Notes under the pieces: generated by a model | The model's input: only the letters and a program-made list of their open reading frames with translations | Told to the model about the DNA's origin: nothing | Databases searched by the model: none | NCBI GenBank assembly: GCA_964017195.1 | Contig: OZ024887.1 | Coordinates: 1,980,881 to 2,044,880, forward strand | Direction: 5' to 3' | Length of the DNA: 64,000 nucleotides | Source: Siderastrea radians | Taxonomy: Eukaryota; Cnidaria; Anthozoa; Scleractinia; Rhizangiidae | In this document: positions 17,768 through 26,800 of the stretch, piece after piece | Layout: every line of letters begins with the position of its first letter | Numbering within the stretch: the stretch's first letter is position 1 | Position numbers and translations under genes: made by a program

Positions 17768-18670
17768 ATGGCCGATGACGATGACCGTCAACCTCCGCAA
17801 TCGTACGATACCGTGTCCCCTGCGGGGGTGGGGGCATCCAGCGGCAATCAAATGTCCCCAGGGACCCTGCAACAACTGTATTTCACGGGAGACGAAGGCC
17901 TTGTGGACGTGGCCCTGGAGGAAATGCACCCCGAGGTGCTCAGTGAGTTTTTGAGAAGTCTCCCCTCCCCCAGGACAGTGGCCACCTGGCCCGATCTGGA
18001 TGGTGCGCCCCCTGTACAGGCCTCTTCCCCAGCCGGGGTAGGAAGTCCAGGAAGTCAATCCTACCGTAGTATACACACCACCCCACCGTCTTCCGTGGAC
18101 AGTCCACCTACTTGGGGAAGCGCACGCGTGTCACCCGATCCACGAAGAAGAACTGTAGCGGGTGCTCGAACAGCAGCGGGTGCAGGGGGTGATGGTAATG
18201 GACGTCGGGGACGTCGTGGTCCTAGGACTAGAGGTGGTGGACGTGGTGGTGCTGGTAGTGCAGGTGGAGGAGGAGGAGGTGCTGGGGGTGCTGGGGGTGC
18301 TGGTGGTGGAGCAGGTGGAGGTGCTGGTGGTGGTGGTGGTGGAGCAGGTGGAGGTGCTGGTGGTGGTGGTGGAGGAGGTGGTGGTGGCCGTCGTGGTGGA
18401 TGACGTGGTAGACGACGACGACTTTTCCCCGGTTCACCTAGGACACCTTCCTCCAGTCCATCCACTCCTCGAGGATCTCAGACTCCACCCCCTCGTACCT
18501 TGCGTCAAGCGGATTTACAACGACGTTTACGTATGCTGTTACAAGATCAAGAACAATTAGCCCAAGGACGTGAAATTGCCAATGTCACCATGACCAATAG
18601 CATTGTCACCAGTTATAAACAGGGAGGAGCACCGAGCGTACAAACCTCGTCGTCCCGCGTTTCGCCGTAA
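17768..18670 (+). CDS. Gly-rich Polinton protein interrupted by an in-frame TGA
   Basis: The frame opens at ATG 17768 and runs through an acidic N-terminus (MADDDDRQPPQSY), a Pro/Ser-rich middle and a very low-complexity Gly/Ala repeat (residues ~150-210). It meets TGA at 18401-18403. The same frame continues for 88 further codons (an Arg cluster, a Ser/Pro/Thr segment, a helical LRQADLQRRLRMLLQDQEQ) to TAA at 18668. That ending abuts the next ATG by 3 bp and has sensible composition, so one 300-codon gene with a nonsense codon, or one read through, is more likely than two genes. No domain is recognised. A fibre-like or scaffold role is only a guess. Confidence 0.55.
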
Positions 18671-18673
18671 AAG

Positions 18674-19333
18674 ATGAAAACCTTCGTGTCGTTATTGAAT
18701 GGATCGAAACAGCATGGTCTTCGATTCCCCCCGAAATTATTACAACGGATGGATTCCTTGTATGCCTTTTACCATCAACAATGGTGGTGTTATCGAAAAA
18801 TGTTGAATCATTTCAAGTGGATGAATGCCTTGTTCAATGGCATGGCATTACTCCTGATGGCTGCAGGCATGATTGCGGGTCCCCTTTTGGAAAACAGTAC
18901 GTTGGTAGCGTGTTTGGCGGCCGTAGGCACGGTCGTCAAAGGATGGAATGATTTTAAACAATACCGATTTAAAGTGACCATGAGTCGATTTGCGTTTACC
19001 ACCTATGCCAAAGCCTTGACCGAATTGAAAACCCATGTCCGTGGTGTTCCCTTGGAGGATCTGGAACGATTTTTAATCAAGATGCAAACCTTGGATGATA
19101 CCATTGTGGATTTCACCCCTCCATTACCCAAACGATGTCTCCAAGATTACCATGGTCATTTTGTATACCAACCCGTGGAAGCCTTATGCTATGTAGACGG
19201 ATGTCCTCGTCCCTTGAGACCCAAAGATTATTGGATCAATAAAAAGCCGCTCCCTCCTAGTCCCACACTCTTAGAACCATGGCCGTCCAACGACGACGAC
19301 GCAGAAAAAGGAAACAAAGAGGAGGGGCTTTAA
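18674..19333 (+). CDS. Two-TM membrane protein, SLATT-like
   Basis: 219 residues. An N-terminal helical region (YAFYHQQWWCYRKML) precedes two adjacent hydrophobic segments: about residues 50-72 (FNGMALLLMAAGMIAGPLL) and 75-91 (STLVACLAAVGTVVKGW). An amphipathic helix (YRFKVTMSRFAFTTYAKAL) and a long helical tail follow. This 2TM-then-helix layout resembles SLATT domains, pore-forming effectors that partner with SLOG or SMODS sensors in prokaryotic conflict systems. Similar two-TM proteins are also found in Polintons and virophages without a known role. The end overlaps the next gene by 55 bp. Membrane location is well supported, the SLATT identity only moderately. Confidence 0.5.
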   Translation: MKTFVSLLNGSKQHGLRFPPKLLQRMDSLYAFYHQQWWCYRKMLNHFKWMNALFNGMALLLMAAGMIAGPLLENSTLVACLAAVGTVVKGWNDFKQYRFKVTMSRFAFTTYAKALTELKTHVRGVPLEDLERFLIKMQTLDDTIVDFTPPLPKRCLQDYHGHFVYQPVEALCYVDGCPRPLRPKDYWINKKPLPPSPTLLEPWPSNDDDAEKGNKEEGL

Positions 19334-19602
19334 TTCGCCGCAAACCCCGTTTGGTGGATAAAATTGCTCATGGCATGAGTATGTTTCTATCAGGGCCAGC
19401 ACCTGGGTTTGGACTCGCTTTAGGCAAATTAGGTGGTCAAGCCTTGAAAGGCATTACCGATAATGTACAACATTACCGACAACGAGGTGGGGGTTGGTGG
19501 CAAGATTTCAAACGCAATACCCGTCAAGGCTATAAAGAGTCGCGGGATGCCATCAAACAAAACAAAGCCCTTCAACGTCTGTTGACGAGCCGTCCATGGT
19601 GA
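19279..19602 (+). CDS. Small basic protein with Gly-Gly protease sites
   Basis: 107 residues. An Arg/Lys leader (QRRRRRKRKQRGG) is followed by a helical segment, and a second YRQRGGGWW lies mid-protein. Both Gly-Gly sites suit the adenain-type protease encoded at 16390. It overlaps the 2TM gene upstream (55 bp) and the next small gene (7 bp). Related in style to the genes at 14146 and 19596; probably a virion core or internal capsid protein. Confidence 0.55.
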   Translation: MAVQRRRRRKRKQRGGALIRRKPRLVDKIAHGMSMFLSGPAPGFGLALGKLGGQALKGITDNVQHYRQRGGGWWQDFKRNTRQGYKESRDAIKQNKALQRLLTSRPW

Positions 19603-19760
19603 GGAGAAGACGACGTCGTCGTCGTCAACGAGGAGGGTTTTTAAATCTATTGGTGCCCGCCATGGTGGGATTGGGGAAAGCCGTGGCCTTGGAAACGGAT
19701 AAACGTATAAAACGCACGATCCAAAAAGCCAACCAACGGTATCGTCGTCGTCACCGATAA
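19596..19760 (+). CDS. Very small Arg-rich core-type protein (54 aa)
   Basis: ATG 19596 (context TCCATGG) opens 54 codons to TAA 19758-19760. The product begins MVRRRRRRRRQRGGFLN, has a short hydrophobic LLVPAMVGLGKAVAL and ends RRRHR. It is a shorter version of the 63-residue protein at 14146, with the same Arg tract, Gly-Gly and hydrophobic block, so the two are probably duplicates. It overlaps the previous gene by 7 bp and precedes the next by 3 bp. Confidence 0.55.
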   Translation: MVRRRRRRRRQRGGFLNLLVPAMVGLGKAVALETDKRIKRTIQKANQRYRRRHR

Positions 19761-19763
19761 AGG

Positions 19764-20081
19764 ATGCAACGTCTTCGACGTCAATTACCGTTTTTACGGT
19801 CCATGTTACAAGAAGCCAATGGTTCCAAACGTCAAGAGTTGTTACAACATGCCAATGCCGATCAAATCAATGCTGTGAGTGAACTGGTCTTGAACTTCTT
19901 AAAAAACAAGATTCCTGTGACCCCACCCATGCTGGCTAAACTTCAACCCTATAAAAAGGTACTACGTGATTTGGGACGTCGTCGACATTCCGTCAAAAAA
20001 CGTCGTCAGTGGTTAGTCCAACAAAAAGAACGAGGGTTGTTTCAAGGACTTCACGAGGTGTTATGTCAATGTGTTCGTTAA
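19764..20081 (+). CDS. Conserved small Polinton protein (LRxLL / NFLKNKIP family)
   Basis: 105 residues. It has LRSMLQEANGSKRQELLQHA, then AVSELVLNFLKNKIPVTPPM, KLQPYKKVLRDLGRRRHSVKKRR and a C-terminal hydrophobic stretch. This is the recurrent small basic Polinton/adintovirus protein with pattern A(I/V)SE(L/I)xLN(x)LKxxIPLT followed by KKxLRxL. Its function is not known. It is widely present next to capsid genes, so a virion or assembly role is likely. Confidence 0.65.
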   Translation: MQRLRRQLPFLRSMLQEANGSKRQELLQHANADQINAVSELVLNFLKNKIPVTPPMLAKLQPYKKVLRDLGRRRHSVKKRRQWLVQQKERGLFQGLHEVLCQCVR

Positions 20082-20158
20082 CGTGTCAAGACATGGAAAG
20101 ACTCTTATTGGAAGCATAAATATCACCTGTTGTGACAGCTGTCGTGCATTGGAAGACC

Positions 20159-20800
20159 ATGGACGAAGTGTACATGATTCCCCATAAGGACTTGGAACAA
20201 CTCATTCAATATTACAAAGGAGAACTCACCGAAAATGCCTTGTTGAACAAAGCCGCCAAGGTCGCTGCCCAAAAACATGTCTTGTTAGCCAATCCCCAAT
20301 TACCCCCAGCCCTGGTCAATGCTCAAACCAAACCGTTGAGTCAAGAATTGACCAAGTTAACCAAACGCATTCGTCAATTTCCCGGAGGCGTGGGGGTTGG
20401 TGCACCGGGTGGACCGCCGGGTGAAGAAGGCGAGGAAGAAGCCGGGGATTTGGTGACGGGACCCGTGGAACAATGGTTGAAGCGCATGATAAAAGGCAGC
20501 CCGTCCACCCCCAAACCTCCCATTACCCCTGCAACCAAGAAAGGCAAAGGAGCAGCCACTACCAGTAAGATTCCCATTGTTAAGAAAGGGAGCCCATCCA
20601 CCAGTCGAGGGGATAGCCGGTCACGTTTAGAAGCCATTCGAGAACAACGCAAGGCTTTGGAAAAAAAGTTAGCCGAGAGTCGCAAAGGCAAAGGCAAAGC
20701 ACCCGCCCGAGAAGTGGAACGATTGAAACCTTTACCCGGTTGGGAAGATTGGGCCCAAGGTAAAAAGTTACGACGTCGATTGGATTACGACACGGACTAA
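20159..20800 (+). CDS. Conserved Polinton protein of unknown function
   Basis: 213 residues from ATG 20159 (ACCATGG). An upstream non-ATG extension is possible but unlikely. The N-terminus VYMIPHKDLEQLIQYYKGEL and then LTKLTKRIRQFPGG match a recurrent Polinton ORF whose members start with a (V/M)YxxP motif and contain LTKRIRQ. The middle is Gly/Pro/Glu-rich and the C-terminal half is Lys-rich and disordered (KKGSPST repeated twice). Four bases separate it from the PLA2 gene. Confidence 0.55.
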   Translation: MDEVYMIPHKDLEQLIQYYKGELTENALLNKAAKVAAQKHVLLANPQLPPALVNAQTKPLSQELTKLTKRIRQFPGGVGVGAPGGPPGEEGEEEAGDLVTGPVEQWLKRMIKGSPSTPKPPITPATKKGKGAATTSKIPIVKKGSPSTSRGDSRSRLEAIREQRKALEKKLAESRKGKGKAPAREVERLKPLPGWEDWAQGKKLRRRLDYDTD

Positions 20801-20803
20801 AAG

Positions 20804-21163
20804 ATGCCCACCAAGAGGAGGAGAAGGGGTATCAAACGGAAACGCACCCAACGAGGAGGAGCCTTGGATGTACAAAAATGGATTGCTAAGACGGGGAAGG
20901 AATTTCATTGGCCTGGGTATCAATACATGGGCCCTGGCACCCATTTGGCCAAACGTCTGAAACGTGGGGATCCAGGGATCAATCGCTTGGACCAAATTGC
21001 TAAGCAACACGACATTGATTACAGTCGTGCCAAGAATTTGCAAGATAAATGGAAAGCCGATACCAAGATGATCCAAGCCATTGATCGATTACCCGGCAAG
21101 AAAACCAAGACGGAACGGGTGGTCAAGAAAATCATGCAAGCCAAGAAACGTTTAAAATTGTAA
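20804..21163 (+). CDS. Phospholipase A2-domain protein (parvovirus VP1u-like)
   Basis: 119 residues. A basic leader KRRRRGIKRKRTQRGG ends in a Gly-Gly site for the element's protease. The rest carries the viral PLA2 signature: calcium loop YMGPGTHL (~48-55), then the catalytic dyad in DQIAKQHDIDYSRA (~72-85), and a downstream acidic residue in KADTKMI. This matches the fold used by parvoviruses and some adintoviruses to breach the endosomal membrane during entry. All key residues are present. It is the last rightward gene before a polyadenylation signal. Confidence 0.75.
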   Translation: MPTKRRRRGIKRKRTQRGGALDVQKWIAKTGKEFHWPGYQYMGPGTHLAKRLKRGDPGINRLDQIAKQHDIDYSRAKNLQDKWKADTKMIQAIDRLPGKKTKTERVVKKIMQAKKRLKL

Positions 21164-21186
21164 AATTTAATGACATGTTGAGTAAA

Positions 21187-21192
21187 AATAAA
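21187..21192 (+). promoter_or_regulatory. Polyadenylation signal after the PLA2 gene
   Basis: AATAAA lies 24 bp beyond the PLA2 stop codon and precedes the convergent acidic gene. Confidence 0.55.
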
Positions 21193-21261
21193 CAATGAAA
21201 ATGTCTCATTTGATTCACGAGTTGTCAAGTTCAATGTTCTGCCAAAATACTGAGACGAGGG

Positions 21262-21633
21262 TTAAGACACTAAATCATACATCAAATCAATGCCCTCGTC
21301 AGATGACATGTCATGAACAATGCCATCAGGGGGCACCAATGCCTCCACATCAAAGTCCTCGACATCATCCATGACCTGCTCCCAATCGTCGGGGTGACAT
21401 GTCTTTCAATAAGTCCTGCAAACACGAAAGGTCATTCCAGTCAGGGGGTTCCACGACTTGCATGGTCCCCGCTCTCTTCGCTTTAACTTCTCACCAAACT
21501 CCACGACACTTGGGTCGAGCACCAACTCCACCTTGACTTTCTTCAAGATGTCCTCCACCTCGAGATCCCCTTCGAATTCTTCAAACTCTATGAGTAATTG
21601 GTCTTGACAAGAGGTCATCTTGGGATGACTCAC
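21262..21633 (-). CDS. Acidic protein divergent from polB, interrupted by an in-frame TGA
   Basis: On the minus strand a frame opens at ATG 21633, or at ATG 21618, which is more compatible with a TATA box at 21650-21657. It runs to a TGA at 21406-21408. The same frame then continues for 47 sense codons to TAA at 21262. The product is strongly acidic throughout (IEFEEFEGDLEVEDIL; later DDVEDFDVEAL and a terminal DLMYDLV), like a transcription activator or a small viral regulatory protein. The continued acidic character past the TGA argues for one gene with a nonsense codon; readthrough or a minor splice event is possible. No domain is recognised. Confidence 0.5.
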
Positions 21634-21807
21634 CTCGAGGTGCGATCTGTTTTATAGTCTCTGGAATCATTCCCCGCAAAGCCTGATGGCCTATCTAGGG
21701 AGGGGGGAGGGGGGTCCCCCCACCCTAGTTGACCCACAATACTTTGCGAGGAATGACTTTTTACCCTATAAAAGCCGGACATCCACCACCAGTGAGTTCA
21801 TCTGATC
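21634..21807. promoter_or_regulatory. Bidirectional promoter between acidic gene and polB
   Basis: A rightward TATAAAAG (21767-21774) lies 34 bp before the polB ATG. A leftward CTATAAAA (21650-21657, minus strand) serves the acidic gene. An inverted pair, CATTCCCCGCAAAG and CTTTGCGAGGAATG, flanks a G-rich core. The block CCCACAATACTTTGCGAGGA (21733-21752) is identical over 20 bp to the minus-strand block at 8149-8168, where it also precedes a TATA box. Confidence 0.65.
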
Positions 21808-22763
21808 ATGGCCTCTCAGCCAGAAGAAGAAGCCGAAGCAGGTCCAAGTGGACTGACCACTGAAGAGATTTTGGCCTTACTATGCCTAGCCACCTCGGAT
21901 TCTGAGAAAGAAGAGACGCCAGCGAATTCCTCTGATGAACCTTTGTTATGCCATGAAGAGATGGCGGACAGTGACGAGGATGATTTGATCTGCCACGAAC
22001 TCCTGGATGACGATGATGAGGATTGTCAACACGCTTTGGATCGCTTCGAACGCCAACGTGCGTTTCAAACCCAGCTCCTTCGACAAACTGGTGGAGGTTT
22101 GCATGCCAATACGGAGGGTGTCTTCGAGTTTGAACTCCAACCCTATGTCGACCGTTTGAGCAACCGTCTGGGAGTGCGTGAACGTCATTTCAATACCCAG
22201 TTACGCCAAAGGGGCAACTTGATTCCAGGTCAAAACATTACTCAAGCTCTCCAAGAGGGGTTACGTCGAGCCGTGAATCAAGTGTTGACCACCACCACAC
22301 CTGCCCTCCACGATCAAGATCGCCTCTACTTTACCATCGCATCCAACAGACTCCATAATAATTTTCAGGGCTGGGGATTACGAGCAGGAGAATGGCGTGA
22401 AGGCGGCGACCGTGTCGAGGCTTTGTTCCAACGTTTAGCCCAAGCCTTGAATAGCAACGAACAATTTGAAATGGACGACTCCTTTCAAGTATCCATTACT
22501 CAAGTCCATCATGCCCCTCAAGGAACCGGTAAACCACGCCAGAACAAACCCGGGCATCAACCTCTCCGAAATTTAATAGGCCAGAAACGTTCCATTATCC
22601 AGATCCAAAACAGGGATGAACTCTGCTGTGCCAGAGCCCTCGTCACCGCCAAAGCCAGAGTGGACAATCACCCAAAATACAACACCATTCGACAAGGAAG
22701 ACCTCTGCAGAGAACCCTAGCTTGGGACCTGCATCACGAAGCCAAGGTGCCCCTCGGCCCTTG
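21808..22763 (+). pseudogene. POLB: DNA polymerase B, N-terminal part (5' of the nested transposon)
   Basis: About 318 residues before the transposon junction. An acidic, low-complexity leader (MASQPEEEAEAGPSG, DSDEDD) is followed by the region typical of Polinton PolB N-termini: FQVSITQV, a basic linker, then LCCARAL-type segment NRDELCCARALV and a terminal VPLGPC just before the insertion. In intact Polintons this module leads into the zinc-binding and exonuclease region, which here resumes at 34176. The open frame extends another ~20 codons into transposon DNA before stopping at 22827. It is broken by the insertion. Confidence 0.85.
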
Positions 22764-22784
22764 CTCAGGTAGATTAAGGCCTGG

Positions 22785-23845
22785 TTCCCAGGGCTATTTT
22801 CTGTATATTTCACAAATTTGTCCCTAACTTCCTTAACAATTCACCGATTTCTGTGAAACTTTGCCAAATGTTGAGCCTTCACCTGTTGCATCGATCTGTT
22901 ATGGTGAGGAACTGAGGTGAAATCTGATACCCCCAAAAACCGGTACTTTAGGCGCCAAAAATGCCGTATGTCTTTACGAGGAAATTCCCACTATATATTC
23001 CCACTATAACAATGGATAGACCCCTCATTCAAATCAGTGTAAAGATAAACTCGACAAATCCACTCGGAATGAGTGTAAAACTTTTCTTATTTTTAGCAGC
23101 TATTCGTTCGTGTTTTGATTGAGTTCCGATTTCGTAACGTTTTCAAACATTTGACCAAGATATAGCCTGAATTTCATTAGGTTCCGAGCAGAAATGAAGA
23201 GAATGGTGCTGAAGGAGTTCAAAATATTTAATGCTGTGAATAAAGAAGCCCTTCTAATAGTGGGAAATTGAGAAACTCGTAACTGCGCGTACGGTCCTCT
23301 GGCCGCCATTTTGTCACGCGAGGATACAGTTGGAACAGTTGCCATGGCTGGGTATCGGCCAATTAGCTTTCTGAAAAGAGTTTACAAGGCTAGGCTGCGA
23401 AGTCGAAACATGGCGGACAAAGCTGTGAAGGCCGAAAGAACAAGCGAATTTCAAAGGCCATGACGCTGCACTGGAACTTTCAAAACACATAAAAATTTTG
23501 CAGAAATAAAGAGAAAATTCGTATCTTTCAAATGAAGATATTTTTGTTTGTTTGTAAGAGCGAAATAAGATAACGGAGTGGACGCAATAACAACAACAAC
23601 AACCTGTAGTGTAGTTTTGAAGGCAATGACAACATGAGCCTTTTTCGTTTCTTTTCTTGAGCCACGGATAGGAAACGCGGGATATCTTTAACTAAATTTG
23701 TAACTCTATCTCATACGGTTTAAAATTACTGAAATACATTACTAGTTTGCGCGCAATTTTCAAAAGTTTCCAGCTCATCTTGTGGCTAAATCACAACATT
23801 GCGAATATTACAGTCGAGAAAAGGAAAGAAATTAGCAAGAAGAGG
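22785..23845. other. Left noncoding part of the nested transposon
   Basis: About 1 kb with no convincing gene. It contains a duplicated CACTATA motif (two TTCCCACTATA copies near 22987-23006) and a run of CAACAACAACAACAA (about 23588). It presumably holds the promoter and 5' UTR of the transposase-like gene. Confidence 0.5.
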
Positions 23846-26800
23846 ATGTCTGTCATATTTAGTTGTGGGTTTTCGAGGGTGGCCGTCAAAGAAAGTTTTC
23901 ATAAACCTGGGAGTGTGGCTAAAGAGACTGATCCCGTTCAGCGATGGAAAAACTACCTCGAGTTGCTGGATGAATCAGCGCGGGCAAAATTGGCTGTGGA
24001 GAGGACACTGTTTATGAAAAAGTCCAGAATCATTTACGATTTATTTCGGAAAATGAACTCTCAGAACAGGAATGAATACCTCCAGTACTTTTCTCTTGAA
24101 AACTGGAAGGCATTACCAGAATCACAAAAATCAGAGCACACGACGTCGAACTGTGATGCCTGTCAAGTACATCACTTTGCTATGCAATCTCTCTTCCCGA
24201 ACGCTGCCAAGCTGAATCCACAAAAGCTAGTTCAAGATGCCCTTGCTGAAAATGGAAACAACGGAAACAGCAAAGTAAAGCCAACACAAAAGGCTATTAA
24301 ATCAGCAGTTAAGCACATTTATTCCAAGATTGATGCGCCCTTTCAGAAAGTTTTTAAAGTCAGCTTTGCTGAAGCTCAAACAAAAGTATCCGAGCTTGAG
24401 CTTCAGAAAAAGAAAAACAAGATCCAAAAGAAACGCGAACGTCGACAACGGGCACGCCAAGAAAAACGGAAGGTCGAAGAGGAATGGTCCAAACGTGACA
24501 CTGAAACGATGTTAGCGACGAGGCAGTCTTTCAGTCAGCGGGCCAGACAGAGGAAGGCTCTCTATTTTGAGACCATGGAGGAGGCCGTTGTAAGGGTCGG
24601 GAAACGGAAGAAGCAGGAAGATCTCGGTGAAAGAAAGAAAAAACGCCATTCTCCGCCACCAAACAATGTCAACTTTGACAAGGAAAACCTCCTGCAAGAA
24701 GTAACAAACATGAAGGATGGTGAGAAGGTTAGTATATTTTATGTAAATTTACGTCCTTACACAGTGTATGGGAGGACCATGCCAAAAAAAGTACACATAA
24801 TGTGTGTAAAATTCTCTTTTAGTTTAAAAATTTTAAAGTAAAAAAGGTTCAGTTGTAGAAAGGCTACTGTGAAGCAGCTACTCTGAACCCTGAGAACAGG
24901 TTCCATATTGAGGAATAGGGAAAGTGAAGCAAGCTGAGTGCAGCCTGGGGCAGGGGCAGGGGTTACCCCCACCTCCCACTGGACCCCAGACCATGCTCAA
25001 CGATATCCTTTTTCACCCTCTTCCACACTAAGAAGCCTCTATTCGGGCTATGAGGCACCCACATAACCAGAGCTGACATCACTACACATAATCCAAGTTT
25101 TGTAATATGAAACAGCTATCAACAATCCAGACCTACCCCACCCCTAACCCCCCTCCCAAACACAGCCCACAAACTTGAGTTAACAGTTATCCAGAAGTGA
25201 TACATGTACCTGTAGTTTACACTTACTTTACAACTAGGAGCTATCTTAGAGCTCTGATTCGAAAACCATACTTACAAAAGGAAGCAACGTTACTGAATTA
25301 ACTTGAAATTCAACTCACATTAATTGCTACATTGCATTATGTCAGTCACTGATTTAATATAAACTATTCCCTAGATCAATTATTCAGACCTTGCAAGAAG
25401 ATATGGTCTAGCAGAAGTGAGGTTAGGAAACATGGTGGTGAAGGAGTACCTGGAAAATGAAGGCGTCAATTTACAACGTTTCCAACAGCTTCGCAAAAGT
25501 AATCCAAAGCCAAGGCGTAGGCTCAACAGGATGGTTGGAGGAGAGATAACTGTTCCAACACCTAGAACAGACAGAGAAATCAAAGAAACACTTAAGGTTA
25601 GCTGCATGGCACAACAAAAGACTAAAAGTTGGTGTCAAACATTTTTGAATTTTTGGGGGTTAAAAGGCCTGAGAATCCCTTGGTTGAAAAGCCCAATTGT
25701 TTTGAAGTACAAGGCATGTTTTTAGCAATGTTATTTTTCTTCTGTTTGTTGCCTGTTCCCACATTATTCTGCAGTTGAGATTATACTAAAAAATATATCA
25801 TATGTTGCAGTTTAATATATATGTTGCAGTTCAGTTTTGTTCCTGACTAGGGTGCAGCTTTTATTTTCCTTTGTTGTTGTGTATCTTAATAGGTGGTAAT
25901 GAATAGAAAAAAAAAGAAAAAGAAAATAAAACGTGCACCAAGAACAAACTTTATCCATGTACATGCATACATTAATAGTTTCTCATTAATTTCAGGTCAA
26001 ACTTGAGGCAGGGGAATACATCATTGGTGAGTTGGTGGTGCCCAAGCAGTATAAGAAGCTGGTCTTGAAAAGTGATGGCACTTTAAAAGAAGTCCTATTC
26101 ACAGTTTGTGGAAGGAAAATACCTCTGAATGAAATCAGGAAGAGAGAACTGGACAGGTGTGAGCAGCTTGGAATAGTTAGAGGGCAAACCAACCAGGAGT
26201 ATGAGAAGATGACCGACGAGGAGATTACTGACAGGCTAAAAGAGTTGGGAGAGAATGAGAACCACTCAGGGGATACTCCAGGACAGAGAAGAGAACGGCT
26301 GATCAAGTTTGAGAGAACCAGACACTTGATGTTATGGGGAGATGGTTCAACAATTCTTAACCATGGCCATCTCCTATACCTTATCCAGTGTGTTTTTGAT
26401 CCAGCCTTCTACTTTACAACAGCAGAAATGAAAGCCAAAGGTCATGACATTAATGTCCCTGCACTTGTGGAAAAGCCCCATGTCTACATCCTAGGGAGGT
26501 GCAGTGCAAAGGAAGTTGAGCAGTTGGCTTATGTGGACACAAGGCGAGAGTGTTTGGACCAGCTGCAGAATAACCTGCTGACAAGTGAGGGTGTTCCAGT
26601 GACAGATGTCATGCGTTTTTTTCATGGTGATGGGCCAGAGCAGCAATTTGAAAGTGGCGAGCAGAGGGGGGGGTAACAATGGCTGTAGTGCCTGTAGCGG
26701 TGACTCACGGAGATACCGTGACCTAGCTTACAGCTTAAGGTGCCCACATCTCTCCCTAGCAGACCGTTGCAGAATAGTTCATGCGGGACCAGCTGGGAGA

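Noticed and set aside
18061..18465. Pro-rich minus-strand frames and a Val-rich plus-strand frame over the Gly repeat
   Set aside because: They are alternative-frame translations of the GGTGGT low-complexity tract.
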